Source of the DNA: Clostridia bacterium
Lineage (GTDB): Bacteria > Bacillota > Clostridia > Christensenellales > Aristaeellaceae
Assembly: GCA_016295665.1 (NCBI GenBank)
Contig: JAEDKS010000032.1
Location: forward strand, 1-17,539
Direction of reading: 5' to 3'
Length of the DNA stretch: 17,539 nt
The position numbers and the translations under genes are program-made. Below, piece after piece: positions 1 to 6,849 of this stretch (positions within the stretch are counted from its first letter, which is position 1; the number at the start of each line of letters is the position of its first letter). The notes beneath the pieces are model-generated. The model searched no databases and was not told where the DNA came from. It saw only the letters and a list, made by a program, of their open reading frames with translations.

Positions 1-1017
1 CAGACCGGCGGCTGCTGCCGCGCCAGCAACTATGTGGGCTTCATCCGCCGGGCGCTGGACAAGGTGGGCATGAGCTACATCCCGGTCATCAGCCTGAACA
101 TGAACGGCATGGAGACGAACGAGGGCTTCCGGGTCACGGCGCCCCTGCTGCTGACGGCGGGCAAGGCGCTGGTGCTGGGTGACCTGCTGATGCGCTGCCT
201 GTACCGGGTGCGCCCCTACGAGCGCGAGAAGGGCGCCGCGGACGCGCTGCATGCCCGGTGGAAGCAGACCATCACCGACGCACTGACCGGCAAGCGGAAG
301 TACACCTACACCGCCATGTGCCGCGACCTGGTGCATGACTTCGACACCCTGCCCATCGACGAGACGCTGCGCAAGCCCCGGGTGGGCATCGTGGGCGAGA
401 TTCTGGTGAAGTACATGCCCGTGGCGAACAACCATCTGGTGGAGCTGCTGGAGCGGGAGGGCTGCGAGGCGGTGGTGCCCGACCTGCTGGACTTCTTCAA
501 CTACAGCATCTACAATGGCGGCTACAAGACCGAGTTCCTGGGTGCCCGGTGGACGGGGGCGCTGACCTCCTCCTGGGGTGTGAAGGCGATCCGGGCCTTC
601 CGGCGCCCGGCGCTGCTGGCGCTGGAGAAATCGAAGCGCTTCGAGGCGCCCATGCCCATCGAGCAGATCGGTGAGCTGGCAAAGCCCTTCCTCTCCCTGG
701 GCAACCAGTATGGCGAGGGGTGGTTCCTCACCGGCGAGATGGTGGAGCTGGTGCTGACGGGCGTGCCGAACATCGTGTGCATCCAGCCCTTCGCCTGCCT
801 GCCCAACCACGTGGTGGGCAAGGGCGTCATCAAGCAGCTGCGGCGGCACTATCCCCAGTCCAACATCGTGGCGGTGGACTTCGATCCGGGCGCCAGCGAG
901 GTGAACCAGCTCAACCGCATCAAGCTGATGCTCTCCGAGGCGCGCCGCCGCATGGCGGAGGAGCCGGTGGAGCAGAGCGCCGCCGTGGAGACGGGCGGCG
1001 CGCCGGTGACGATGTAA
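1..1017 (+). CDS. 2-hydroxyacyl-CoA dehydratase activase-related protein, C-terminal part (5' end outside the window)
   Basis: The frame is open from base 1 to a TAA at 1015-1017, giving 338 residues of a longer protein. It begins with QTGGCCRASNY, which matches the QTGGGCR-SNY signature I know from the C-terminal (DUF2229/HgdB-like) half of large activase-related proteins of the 2-hydroxyglutaryl-CoA dehydratase family. Later stretches fit the same family: VGIVGEILVKYMP, and the C-terminal PNIVCIQPFACLPNHVVGKG. Full-length relatives are often over 1000 residues, with an N-terminal BadF/BcrA-type ATPase that binds a [4Fe-4S] cluster; none of that is in view. The precise reaction is not established for most such proteins, and a role in radical acyl-CoA chemistry is inference. 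One oddity is the CC pair where relatives usually have GC. A GTG at 34 is an internal valine, not a start. Confidence 0.85.
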   Translation, partial: QTGGCCRASNYVGFIRRALDKVGMSYIPVISLNMNGMETNEGFRVTAPLLLTAGKALVLGDLLMRCLYRVRPYEREKGAADALHARWKQTITDALTGKRKYTYTAMCRDLVHDFDTLPIDETLRKPRVGIVGEILVKYMPVANNHLVELLEREGCEAVVPDLLDFFNYSIYNGGYKTEFLGARWTGALTSSWGVKAIRAFRRPALLALEKSKRFEAPMPIEQIGELAKPFLSLGNQYGEGWFLTGEMVELVLTGVPNIVCIQPFACLPNHVVGKGVIKQLRRHYPQSNIVAVDFDPGASEVNQLNRIKLMLSEARRRMAEEPVEQSAAVETGGAPVTM

Positions 1018-1091
1018 GCGGCACGGCAGAAAAAAGGCCCGCTCCGTGCGGAAAGCGCGGACGGGTGGAGGAAAAAGAGGCAGAATCAAGC

Positions 1092-1793
1092 GTGAAAGCG
1101 ACCTTCCTGCAGGGCGTCCGGCACGGCATTCCCATCGCGCTGGGCTATCTCTCGGTATCCTTTGCCTTCGGCATCCAGGCGGTCTCGGGGGGCCTGACAC
1201 CCCTGCAGGCCGTGCTGATTTCCCTGACCAACGTGACCAGCGCCGGGCAGCTGGCGGGCCTGAACCTGATGCTTCAGGGCGGCTCGCTGATGCAGATGGC
1301 CCTGTGCCAGCTGACCATCAACCTGCGCTACGCGCTCATGAGCCTGTCCCTGTCCCAGCGGCTGGACGGCACCATGACCACGCTGCACCGGATGCTCTTT
1401 GCCTTCTGCAACACGGATGAAATCTTCGCCGTGGCCTCCTCCCAGCCGGGACGGGTGGGCAAGTGGTACCTCTACGGGCTCATGTCCACGCCCTACTTCG
1501 GCTGGGCGCTGGGCACCCTGCTCGGGGCGGTGGCGGGCACGCTGCTGCCGGCGTTCGTGCGCACGGCGCTGGGCATCGCCATCTACGGCATGTTCATCGC
1601 CATCGTCATGCCCCCGGCGCGGGAGAAGCGCTCCGTGCGGGTGGTGGTGCTGCTGGCGGCAGCCATGAGCCTGTGCCTGCGCTACATCCCCGCCCTGTCC
1701 TTCATCGGCAGCGGCTATGCCATTATCCTGTGCGCCGTGGTCGCCGCCTGTGTGGGCGCGGCGCTGTTTCCGGTGGAGGAGGACAGAGCATGA
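1092..1793 (+). CDS. azlC: AzlC family branched-chain amino acid exporter, large subunit
   Basis: This 233-residue hydrophobic protein has the AzlC look: an N-terminal GVRHGIPIALGYLSVSFAFG, then SAGQLAGLNLM and NLRYALMSLSLS, followed by several membrane helices. AzlC and AzlD together form a branched-chain amino acid (or analogue) exporter in the cytoplasmic membrane; the exact substrate here is unknown. I chose the GTG at 1092 because it is preceded by AGAGG at 1076-1080 and begins directly with the family's conserved region. An in-frame GTG at 1065 would add nine charged residues (VEEKEAESS) and is the main alternative. The stop codon overlaps the azlD start in an ATGA arrangement, so the two are translationally coupled. 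No clear promoter lies in the 74 bases after the upstream gene, so read-through from there is possible. Confidence 0.9.
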   Translation: MKATFLQGVRHGIPIALGYLSVSFAFGIQAVSGGLTPLQAVLISLTNVTSAGQLAGLNLMLQGGSLMQMALCQLTINLRYALMSLSLSQRLDGTMTTLHRMLFAFCNTDEIFAVASSQPGRVGKWYLYGLMSTPYFGWALGTLLGAVAGTLLPAFVRTALGIAIYGMFIAIVMPPAREKRSVRVVVLLAAAMSLCLRYIPALSFIGSGYAIILCAVVAACVGAALFPVEEDRA

Positions 1794-2128
1794 GCTGGCA
1801 GAGCTATCTTCCCTATGTGCTGGTGATGGCGGCAGTGACCTACCTGATCCGGATGCTGCCCCTGACGGTGCTCCGCCGGGACATCCGCTCCCGGTTTTTC
1901 CGCTCCTTCCTGTACTATGTGCCCTACGCGGTGCTGACCGCCATGACCATCCCGGATGTGATGTACTGCACGGGCTACGGCCCCGGAAGCGAGGGGGCGC
2001 TGTGGACGGCGCTGTGCGGCCTGGCGGTGGCGGTGCTGCTGGCCTGGCGCGGCAAGGGCCTGCTGACCGTGGCGGTGGCGGCCTGCGCGGCGGTGGCGGC
2101 GGCGCAGGGGGTCATGCTGCTCCTGTGA
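1790..2128 (+). CDS. azlD: AzlD family branched-chain amino acid exporter, small subunit
   Basis: The product is a 112-residue membrane protein with about four hydrophobic segments, the usual size of AzlD. The N-terminal half carries YVLVMAAVTYLIRMLPL, a typical AzlD opening with the conserved TYL-R-LPL pattern, and then SFLYYVPYAVLTAMTIP. Its ATG overlaps the azlC stop by four bases, and GGTGGAGGAGGACAG just upstream supplies the ribosome binding site. It should assemble with AzlC in the membrane. The C-terminal quarter is mostly Ala, Val and Leu (VAVAACAAVAAA), consistent with a final helix. No terminator hairpin is visible before the promoter of the next gene. Confidence 0.9.
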   Translation: MSWQSYLPYVLVMAAVTYLIRMLPLTVLRRDIRSRFFRSFLYYVPYAVLTAMTIPDVMYCTGYGPGSEGALWTALCGLAVAVLLAWRGKGLLTVAVAACAAVAAAQGVMLLL

Positions 2129-2153
2129 CGGGCGCGAAAGACCATTCCTTCCA

Positions 2154-2182
2154 TTTACGCACGGCATGTTGTATGCTATACT
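2154..2182 (+). promoter_or_regulatory. Sigma-A-type promoter for the glycosyltransferase gene
   Basis: A TTTACG -35 box (2154-2159) is followed after 17 bases by TATACT (2177-2182). TGC directly precedes the -10 box, making an extended -10 element. It sits 28 bases upstream of the ATG at 2211, in the gap after azlD, so the glycosyltransferase can be transcribed on its own. Confidence 0.7.
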
Positions 2183-2210
2183 TTTCCCAGGATGAAGGGA
2201 GGGCTGAAAG

Positions 2211-3587
2211 ATGATCATCGGTGAATTTGTGGATACCTATCCGCCGAACGTGGACGGCGTGGGCCGCGTGACCCTCAGCTACTGCCAGACCCTGACCACC
2301 ATGGGGCACACCGCCTACTACATCGCGCCGGATTCCCCGGACTGCACCGAGTTCTTCGGCATCCCGGTGCTGCTGCAGAAAAGCCTGCCCGTGAAGGGCG
2401 AGCTGTTCCGGGCGGGGCTGCCCATGCTGGATGCCCGCTACCGCCGCAAGGTGGATCAGATCGCCTTTGACGTGGTGCACGCCCACAGCCCCTTCCTGGC
2501 GGCGGCGGAGGCGTCGCGCATCGCCCGGAAGCGGGATGTGCCGCTGATTTCCACCTTCCACTCCAAGTACTATGACGATGCGCTGGCAAAGACCCACTCC
2601 GAGGTGCTGGCCCGCACGGTGGTGCGCGGCATCGTGAAGTTCTACGAGAAGTGCGACGGGGTGTGGACGGTGAATCACGCCACCGCGCAGGTGCTGCATG
2701 AGTATGGCTACCAGGGCGAGATTCTGGTGATGGAGAACGGCACCGATGTGGAGACGCTGAATCCCGAGGCGGAGGCGCGGTTGTTCCAGCGGCTGGCGCT
2801 GCGGCCCGGGGTGCCGGTGCTGCTGTTCGTGGGGCAGCACAACTACAAGAAGAACCTGCACGGGGTGCTGGGCGCCTGTGCGCTGCTCAAGCGGCGGGGA
2901 CAGCCCTTCCAGCTGGTCTGCGCGGGCAGCGGCCCGGATTTCGACGCCATCGTGCAGGAGGCCCGGGACATCGGCATCGGTGACGATACCCAGTTCATGG
3001 GCCACATGGCGGACCGGGGCGAGCTGATGGCTCTGTATCACCGGGCCGACCTGCTGGTGTTCCCCTCGCTCTACGACAACGCGCCCATGGTGCTGCGGGA
3101 GGCCGCCGCCATGGGGACGCCGGGGCTGCTGGTGCAGGGCTCCTGCGCCGCGGAGGGCGTCACGGATGGCGTCAACGGCTACATCAGCCCGGACGAGTCG
3201 GCGGAGCGCATCGCGGAGACCATTCTCCGGGCGCTTCCCACCACGGAAACGGTGGGGCAGGAGGCGCAGCGCACCATTCCCGTCAGCTGGGCGAGCATCA
3301 TGGAGCGGGTGGTGGCCGAGTACGAGAGGCTCATCGCCGGAAAGCGGAGCCGCAGCTGCTGCGGGGATGCAAAAACGACCGGATTTCCCGAGGCGGGAAC
3401 CGGTCGTTTGCTCATCCATGCCGATACCGGGGGGCTTATTCCTCCACGGGCAGCTCCGCCTCCGTCTCCGGGGACGCGGTCTGGGAGCGGGGCTTCCGAC
3501 GGGGAGCACGGACGGTGCCGTCCGCTGCGGTGGCGCTGCGGCGGCGGCCCTTGCGGGGCAGGCTGGGGTCAGCGGCCTGCTTCATGA
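2211..3587 (+). CDS. GT4-type glycosyltransferase with an unusual C-terminal extension
   Basis: The first ~378 residues are a GT-B fold retaining glycosyltransferase. The N-terminal acceptor domain starts MIIGEFVDTYPPNVDGVGRV, the typical GT4 opening. The C-terminal nucleotide-sugar domain includes FVGQHNYKKNLHG (Lys213/214) and YDNAPMVLREAAAMGTPGL with Glu297, the EX7E-like region. Acceptor and donor cannot be told; related enzymes make cell-surface glycolipids or glycans. The start at 2211 has AAGGGAGGG upstream and its own promoter. The family usually ends near residue 380, but this frame has no stop there. It runs through a terminator hairpin (3371-3409) and 152 bases into the convergent araC gene, adding a low-complexity Gly/Arg/Pro-rich tail. 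None of the three plus frames has a stop between about 3345 and 3437, so a simple indel does not explain it. Confidence 0.88.
   Translation: MIIGEFVDTYPPNVDGVGRVTLSYCQTLTTMGHTAYYIAPDSPDCTEFFGIPVLLQKSLPVKGELFRAGLPMLDARYRRKVDQIAFDVVHAHSPFLAAAEASRIARKRDVPLISTFHSKYYDDALAKTHSEVLARTVVRGIVKFYEKCDGVWTVNHATAQVLHEYGYQGEILVMENGTDVETLNPEAEARLFQRLALRPGVPVLLFVGQHNYKKNLHGVLGACALLKRRGQPFQLVCAGSGPDFDAIVQEARDIGIGDDTQFMGHMADRGELMALYHRADLLVFPSLYDNAPMVLREAAAMGTPGLLVQGSCAAEGVTDGVNGYISPDESAERIAETILRALPTTETVGQEAQRTIPVSWASIMERVVAEYERLIAGKRSRSCCGDAKTTGFPEAGTGRLLIHADTGGLIPPRAAPPPSPGTRSGSGASDGEHGRCRPLRWRCGGGPCGAGWGQRPAS
3371..3409 (-). terminator. Rho-independent terminator of the AraC-type gene
   Basis: AAACGACCGG (3373-3382) pairs perfectly with CCGGTCGTTT (3400-3409). 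An inner TTCCCG/CGGGAA stem closes a three-base loop, with a two-base bulge. On the minus strand the hairpin ends in TTTTT (complement of 3371-3375), 26 bases after the araC stop. On plus only three T follow, so it is weaker there. It lies inside the open frame of the glycosyltransferase. Confidence 0.8.
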
Positions 3588-4434
3588 ACGCCGAGGGGCT
3601 GATGCCCACGATGTTCTTGAACTGCTTGGAGAAGTGGTAGGGATCCTGCATGCCCACCTCGATGCCCGCCTGCCGCACGGTGTAGTTCTGGTCGCGGAGC
3701 AGCTCCTTGGCGCGCTCCATCTTGCAGTGGAGCACATAGCTCAGCGGGGGCATACCCACCTCGTTGACGAACCGCTTGCGGAAGGTCTCCATGGGCATGC
3801 GGCTGATGTTCGCCATCTCCGCGAGGGAGAAGTTGTCTTTGTACTGGCTGGCCCGCAGGGTGTCCACCACCTTGGCGATCTCGTGGGAGAGCATGGCGCC
3901 CATGGCGACGGGCTGACCCCACTGGCTGGCGAGCATGCCGTACATCAGGTGCTGCAGCTGATAGGTGGCGTTGCTGGTGCCGGAGTGACGCACCATGACC
4001 TGCACGATCTGCTGGGCCAGATACATCTGGCTGGGCAGCGCGCTCTGGCGCAGGGGCGTGTGCAGCAGGGCACCCATCTTGCGCACCACCATGGGGGCCA
4101 GCTGACCGGTGAGCGAGATCCACAGGAGGCGAACCGGCTCCGTGAAGGTCAGCTGTGCGGGCTCCTCCCCGGCGGGCAGGATGCAGGTCTGGCTTTCGCT
4201 CAGCTCCAGCTCGGTGTCCTGCCAGGCGAGGCGGGCCTGTCCCTCCTCCACGGCGAGCCACACCCACTCGGCGTGCGGCTTGAGCTCCACGGTGCCGGGG
4301 TCGATCAGCATCGCGCTGCCGGCGGCGTGGATCCACGCTCCGCTGGCCTGGGTCAGGCTGCCGGGCTTGTGCCAGCCCTCCACGACCAGGCTGTCCGGCT
4401 CCGCTTCGATTCCCGCAAACAGGTACGACTCCAT
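3436..4434 (-). CDS. AraC family transcriptional regulator
   Basis: This 332-residue protein has an N-terminal cupin-like sensing region (about 10-105), a helical linker, and a C-terminal AraC double helix-turn-helix (about 187-285). The HTH shows FSLAEMANISRMPMETFRKRF for the first motif and TVRQAGIEVGMQDPYHFSKQFK for the second, followed by GISPSAF. The ATG has GGAGGGG five to six bases upstream and a near-perfect promoter. Family members with this layout usually sense sugars and activate catabolic genes. The nearby GH8 exo-oligoxylanase makes xylo-oligosaccharides a plausible signal, but that is inference. After the HTH comes an unusual 47-residue tail, first basic (PRKGRRRS, PRRKPRS) and then acidic (ETEAELPVEE). 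This tail is encoded opposite the glycosyltransferase extension. Confidence 0.92.
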   Translation of the reverse strand: MESYLFAGIEAEPDSLVVEGWHKPGSLTQASGAWIHAAGSAMLIDPGTVELKPHAEWVWLAVEEGQARLAWQDTELELSESQTCILPAGEEPAQLTFTEPVRLLWISLTGQLAPMVVRKMGALLHTPLRQSALPSQMYLAQQIVQVMVRHSGTSNATYQLQHLMYGMLASQWGQPVAMGAMLSHEIAKVVDTLRASQYKDNFSLAEMANISRMPMETFRKRFVNEVGMPPLSYVLHCKMERAKELLRDQNYTVRQAGIEVGMQDPYHFSKQFKNIVGISPSAFMKQAADPSLPRKGRRRSATAADGTVRAPRRKPRSQTASPETEAELPVEE

Positions 4435-4476
4435 GAGATTCCCCTCCGACCATTTTGTACATTATCTTCGATGTCC

Positions 4477-4505
4477 AGTATATCAGCCACTCGCTCCATT
4501 GTCAA
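4477..4505 (-). promoter_or_regulatory. Consensus promoter for the AraC-type gene
   Basis: Read on the minus strand, TTGACA (4500-4505) is followed by a 17-base spacer and TATACT (4477-4482), with TGA just before the -10 box. Five of six -10 bases and all -35 bases match the consensus. It lies about 43 bases upstream of the ATG and diverges from the promoter at 4571-4599. Confidence 0.85.
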
Positions 4506-4522
4506 GCGCCCGTGCGGAAAAT

Positions 4523-4534
4523 ATTTCGGGAAAT
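4523..4534. promoter_or_regulatory. Possible operator: ATTTC-GG-GAAAT palindrome between divergent promoters
   Basis: ATTTCGGGAAAT is a perfect 5+5 inverted repeat with a two-base centre, partly overlapping the palindrome AAATATTT at 4519-4526. This AT-rich island stands in GC-rich DNA, 18 bases upstream of the araC -35 box and 37 bases upstream of the divergent -35 box. AraC proteins often bind direct rather than inverted repeats, so the binder is unknown. Confidence 0.3.
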
Positions 4535-4570
4535 TGCCATGATGGAGGGAGGCGAGGGCGGCGGAGCCGA

Positions 4571-4599
4571 TTGACACGCGCCGGAAAAAGGCGTATCAT
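4571..4599 (+). promoter_or_regulatory. Promoter for the small cysteine-rich protein gene
   Basis: A perfect TTGACA (4571-4576), a 17-base spacer and TATCAT (4594-4599). The start codon at 4656 lies 57 bases further on, leaving a 5' leader of about 50 bases in which I see no clear structure. Confidence 0.75.
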
Positions 4600-4655
4600 C
4601 AGAACAAAGCGCGGGAAGCATGAGTCGGGAGAGCACATGGAAAGGGGTGAGGGAC

Positions 4656-4874
4656 ATGAAATCCATTCTGATCAGGGACACCACCCGCGAGGAGCGCATC
4701 CGCATCGTGAACAGCGCGCTGTGGGGCGGCTGCGGACAGGAGTGCGAGTTCTGCTCCGGCTGTGACAACCGGGGCGGCGGGCGGATTGACAGCATCTATC
4801 AGCCCTACATCGACGGACTCAAGGAGATCCGGGAGATCAACGAGGAGTACCGGGCGGGCCTCGTTCGCGGATAG
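4656..4874 (+). CDS. Small cysteine-rich protein with CX3CX2CX2C motif
   Basis: The product has 72 residues. An N-terminal conserved-looking segment (SILIRDTTREERIRIVN) leads into a glycine- and cysteine-rich centre with Cys26, Cys30, Cys33 and Cys36, and then YQPYIDGLKEIREINEEY. I recall short clostridial proteins with the same DTTREER start and YQPYIDG segment, sometimes labelled 'PurH' in databases; this one has none of the PurH enzyme domains, so that name should not be used. The spacing CGQECEFC matches the CX3CX(aromatic)C signature of radical SAM enzymes, but the protein is far too short for that fold. Binding of iron-sulfur or zinc is the likeliest reading. I chose 4656 over an in-frame ATG at 4620 because AGGGGTGAGGG precedes it. 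The gene has its own promoter and terminator. Confidence 0.8.
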   Translation: MKSILIRDTTREERIRIVNSALWGGCGQECEFCSGCDNRGGGRIDSIYQPYIDGLKEIREINEEYRAGLVRG

Positions 4875-4895
4875 GACGGGGAGCGCGGCACGCGT

Positions 4896-4931
4896 CGCCG
4901 GAGAAGGGCTGGGGCCTTTCTCCGGCGTTTT
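4896..4931 (+). terminator. Rho-independent terminator after the small cysteine-rich gene
   Basis: CGCCGGAGAAGGG (4896-4908) pairs with CCTTTCTCCGGCG (4915-4927), with one G-T pair and a six-base loop, followed by TTTT. It begins 21 bases after the stop codon and isolates this gene from the downstream GH8 gene. Confidence 0.85.
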
Positions 4932-5042
4932 CCGGCGGCTGTCCGCTCCGGGCACGCGGCGGCGCCTGAGGCAGGAATTTCCCGCTCGCCGTCGAAAGAT
5001 ACTGTCTAACCCAAAGGATAACAGCGATCGGAGGTTTGCGTT

Positions 5043-6155
5043 ATGTCCGCAGCGTACCCCAACCAGTTTGCCCGCATCGGCATTTCCGACGCGGAGGTGC
5101 AGTCCCGTGTGCGGGCGGTGTATGATACCATCTTCCATGACCCCACGGAGGGCTTTTACCGCCCGGTGGACGAGGATTCCGCCTGCATGGAGGACACCGG
5201 CAACCACGATGCCCGCACGGAGGGCATGAGCTATGGCATGATGATGGCGGTGCAGATGGATGACCGCCCCACCTTTGACCGGCTGTGGTGCTTCTCGAAG
5301 CGGTACATGTACCTGGACAGGGGGCCCATGGCGGGCTACTTCGCCTGGTCGGTGCAGCTGGACGGCACCCACAACGCCGAGGGCCCTGCGCCCGACGGCG
5401 AGGAGTACTACGCCATGGCGCTGCTTATGGCCTCCGCCCGGTGGGGCGACGGCGAGGGCATCTACCGCTACAGCGAGGAGGCCCGGGCCATTCTGCGGCA
5501 CATGGTACATCAGCGGGAGCTGACCGGAGGCGGGGAGATGATGCACCCGGACAACCACTATATCCTGTTCGTGCCGGGCTGCCCCTTCTCCGACCCCAGC
5601 TACCACCTGCCCCATTTCTATGAGCTGTTCGCCCGTCTTGCGGACGAGGCGGACAGGCCCTTCTGGAAGCGGGCGGCGGAGGCGTCCCGGGCCTACATCG
5701 CCCTGAGCGCCCATCCCGTCACCGGCATGAACGCGGAGTACGCCGAGTTTGACGGCACCCCGCGCCTGCTGTTCGACAAGCCCTACGCCTACTATTCCGA
5801 CGCCTACCGGGTGGCGGAGAACATCGCCCTGGATACGCTGTGGTTCGGGCGGCACGAGGCGCTCAGCGGCGTGGTGACGCGGCTGCAGAACTTCTTCCAC
5901 GACATCCCGCAGGAGCGCTTCATGGCCTATGATCTGGACGGCACGCCCCACGCGGAGCCCGCCATGCACCCGGTGGCGATCACCGCGGTTCTGGGTGCGG
6001 CCTCGATTGCCAGCGACAGCCCCCATGCCGAGGCTTTCCTGCGCCGCTTCTGGGAGACGCCCCTGCGCCGGGGAGACCGGCGCTACTATGACAACTGCCT
6101 GTACTTCTTCTGCCTGCTGATGCTGGCGGGAAGCTACAGGATGTTTGTGGACTGA
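5043..6155 (+). CDS. GH8 reducing-end xylose-releasing exo-oligoxylanase
   Basis: The 370-residue protein closely follows the Rex enzymes (EC 3.2.1.156) such as the Bacillus halodurans one, which remove xylose from the reducing end of xylo-oligosaccharides. Shared stretches include DTGNHDARTEGMSYGMMMAVQMD, GYFAWSVQLDGT, GPAPDGEEYY, SDPSYHLPHFYELF and RRYYDNCLYFF. By alignment from memory, Glu60 is the general acid, Asp118 a sugar-distorting residue and Asp253 (in YYSDAYRVAENIALD) the base. His309 in MHPV matches the histidine that gives exo specificity. No signal peptide is present, so it acts in the cytoplasm on imported oligosaccharides. GGAGG at 5029-5033 supports the ATG at 5043. I see no confident promoter in the 111 bases after the upstream terminator. 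Confidence 0.93.
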   Translation: MSAAYPNQFARIGISDAEVQSRVRAVYDTIFHDPTEGFYRPVDEDSACMEDTGNHDARTEGMSYGMMMAVQMDDRPTFDRLWCFSKRYMYLDRGPMAGYFAWSVQLDGTHNAEGPAPDGEEYYAMALLMASARWGDGEGIYRYSEEARAILRHMVHQRELTGGGEMMHPDNHYILFVPGCPFSDPSYHLPHFYELFARLADEADRPFWKRAAEASRAYIALSAHPVTGMNAEYAEFDGTPRLLFDKPYAYYSDAYRVAENIALDTLWFGRHEALSGVVTRLQNFFHDIPQERFMAYDLDGTPHAEPAMHPVAITAVLGAASIASDSPHAEAFLRRFWETPLRRGDRRYYDNCLYFFCLLMLAGSYRMFVD

Positions 6156-6190
6156 CTGTGGAAAACGTGAAGCACAAAGGAGGAAGCATC

Positions 6191-6799
6191 ATGAACGAAC
6201 TGCTGGACAGAACCGCCGGGGCGCTTCGGCGGAACGGCTTTGCCGTGGAGATCTTCGCAACGGCCCGGGAGGCGGCGGACTATGTGCTATCGCAGGTGGC
6301 GGAGGGCGAGACCGTCGGCATCGGCGGCAGCATGACCATCCGGGCGCTGGGCGTGGGCGAGAAGCTGCGGGATGCGGGCCACACGGTGTACTGGCACTGG
6401 TTCACCCCCGGCGATCCGGAGACCCTGCGCAGCGCGAACCGGGCGGACGTGTACCTGGCCTCCAGCAACGCCGTGACCAGCCAGGGCCAGCTGGTGAACA
6501 TCGACCGCACCGGCAACCGGGTGGCGGCGATGATCTATGGCCCGAAGCGCGTGTACCTCGTCTGCGGCAGCAACAAGCTGGTGGACGGCGGCGTGCCCGC
6601 TGCCATCGCCCGCATCAAGGAGGTGGCCTGCCCCCAGAACGCCCGTCGGCTCGGCAAGCAGACATCCTGCGCCCTGCAGGACAGGTGCGATGCAGCCAAC
6701 TGTGAAAAGAGCATGTGCAACGCCACGGCGGTGCTGGCGCATCCCACCGGCGGACATCCCATGACCGTCATTCTGGTGGAGGAGGAGATCGGGTACTGA
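6191..6799 (+). CDS. Stand-alone LUD domain protein (LutC/YkgG-like)
   Basis: A 202-residue single-domain protein. Its LUD fold is indicated by VGIGGSMTIRALG (about 42-54), ADVYLASSNAVTSQGQLVNIDRTGNRVAAMIYGPKRVYLVCGSNKLV (86-131) and the closing HPMTVILVEEEIGY. The family is named after lactate utilisation (LutABC), but no LutA or LutB partner is nearby, and the function of these short clostridial members is not established. A C-terminal run of Cys147, Cys160, Cys166, Cys171 and Cys176 is a family trait as I remember it and may bind metal. The ATG follows a perfect AAAGGAGG. The gap to the GH8 gene is only 35 bases, so they may share a transcript. An in-frame TTG or GTG further upstream is less likely. 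Confidence 0.88.
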   Translation: MNELLDRTAGALRRNGFAVEIFATAREAADYVLSQVAEGETVGIGGSMTIRALGVGEKLRDAGHTVYWHWFTPGDPETLRSANRADVYLASSNAVTSQGQLVNIDRTGNRVAAMIYGPKRVYLVCGSNKLVDGGVPAAIARIKEVACPQNARRLGKQTSCALQDRCDAANCEKSMCNATAVLAHPTGGHPMTVILVEEEIGY

Positions 6800-6849
6800 C
6801 CCGGTCTCCCCTCCGGCAAACCAATACTGCAAAAGGAGCTGGACTTCCT

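Noticed and set aside
1045..1063. Small hairpin TCCGTGC-GGAAA-GCGCGGA between the first gene and azlC
   Set aside because: Short stem with no T run; not convincing as terminator or riboswitch.
720..1091. Upstream extension of the azlC frame
   Set aside because: The frame is open by chance over the preceding gene; the encoded residues are Arg/Gly/Ala-rich shadow sequence and AzlC proteins start near residue 1 of the chosen start.
4733..4766. Calling the small cysteine-rich protein a radical SAM enzyme or PurH
   Set aside because: The motif fits radical SAM but 72 residues cannot hold the barrel, and no PurH domain is present.
4998..5022. GATACT and GATAAC as -10 boxes for the GH8 gene
   Set aside because: No reasonable -35 box at 16-18 bases from either, so no promoter was called.
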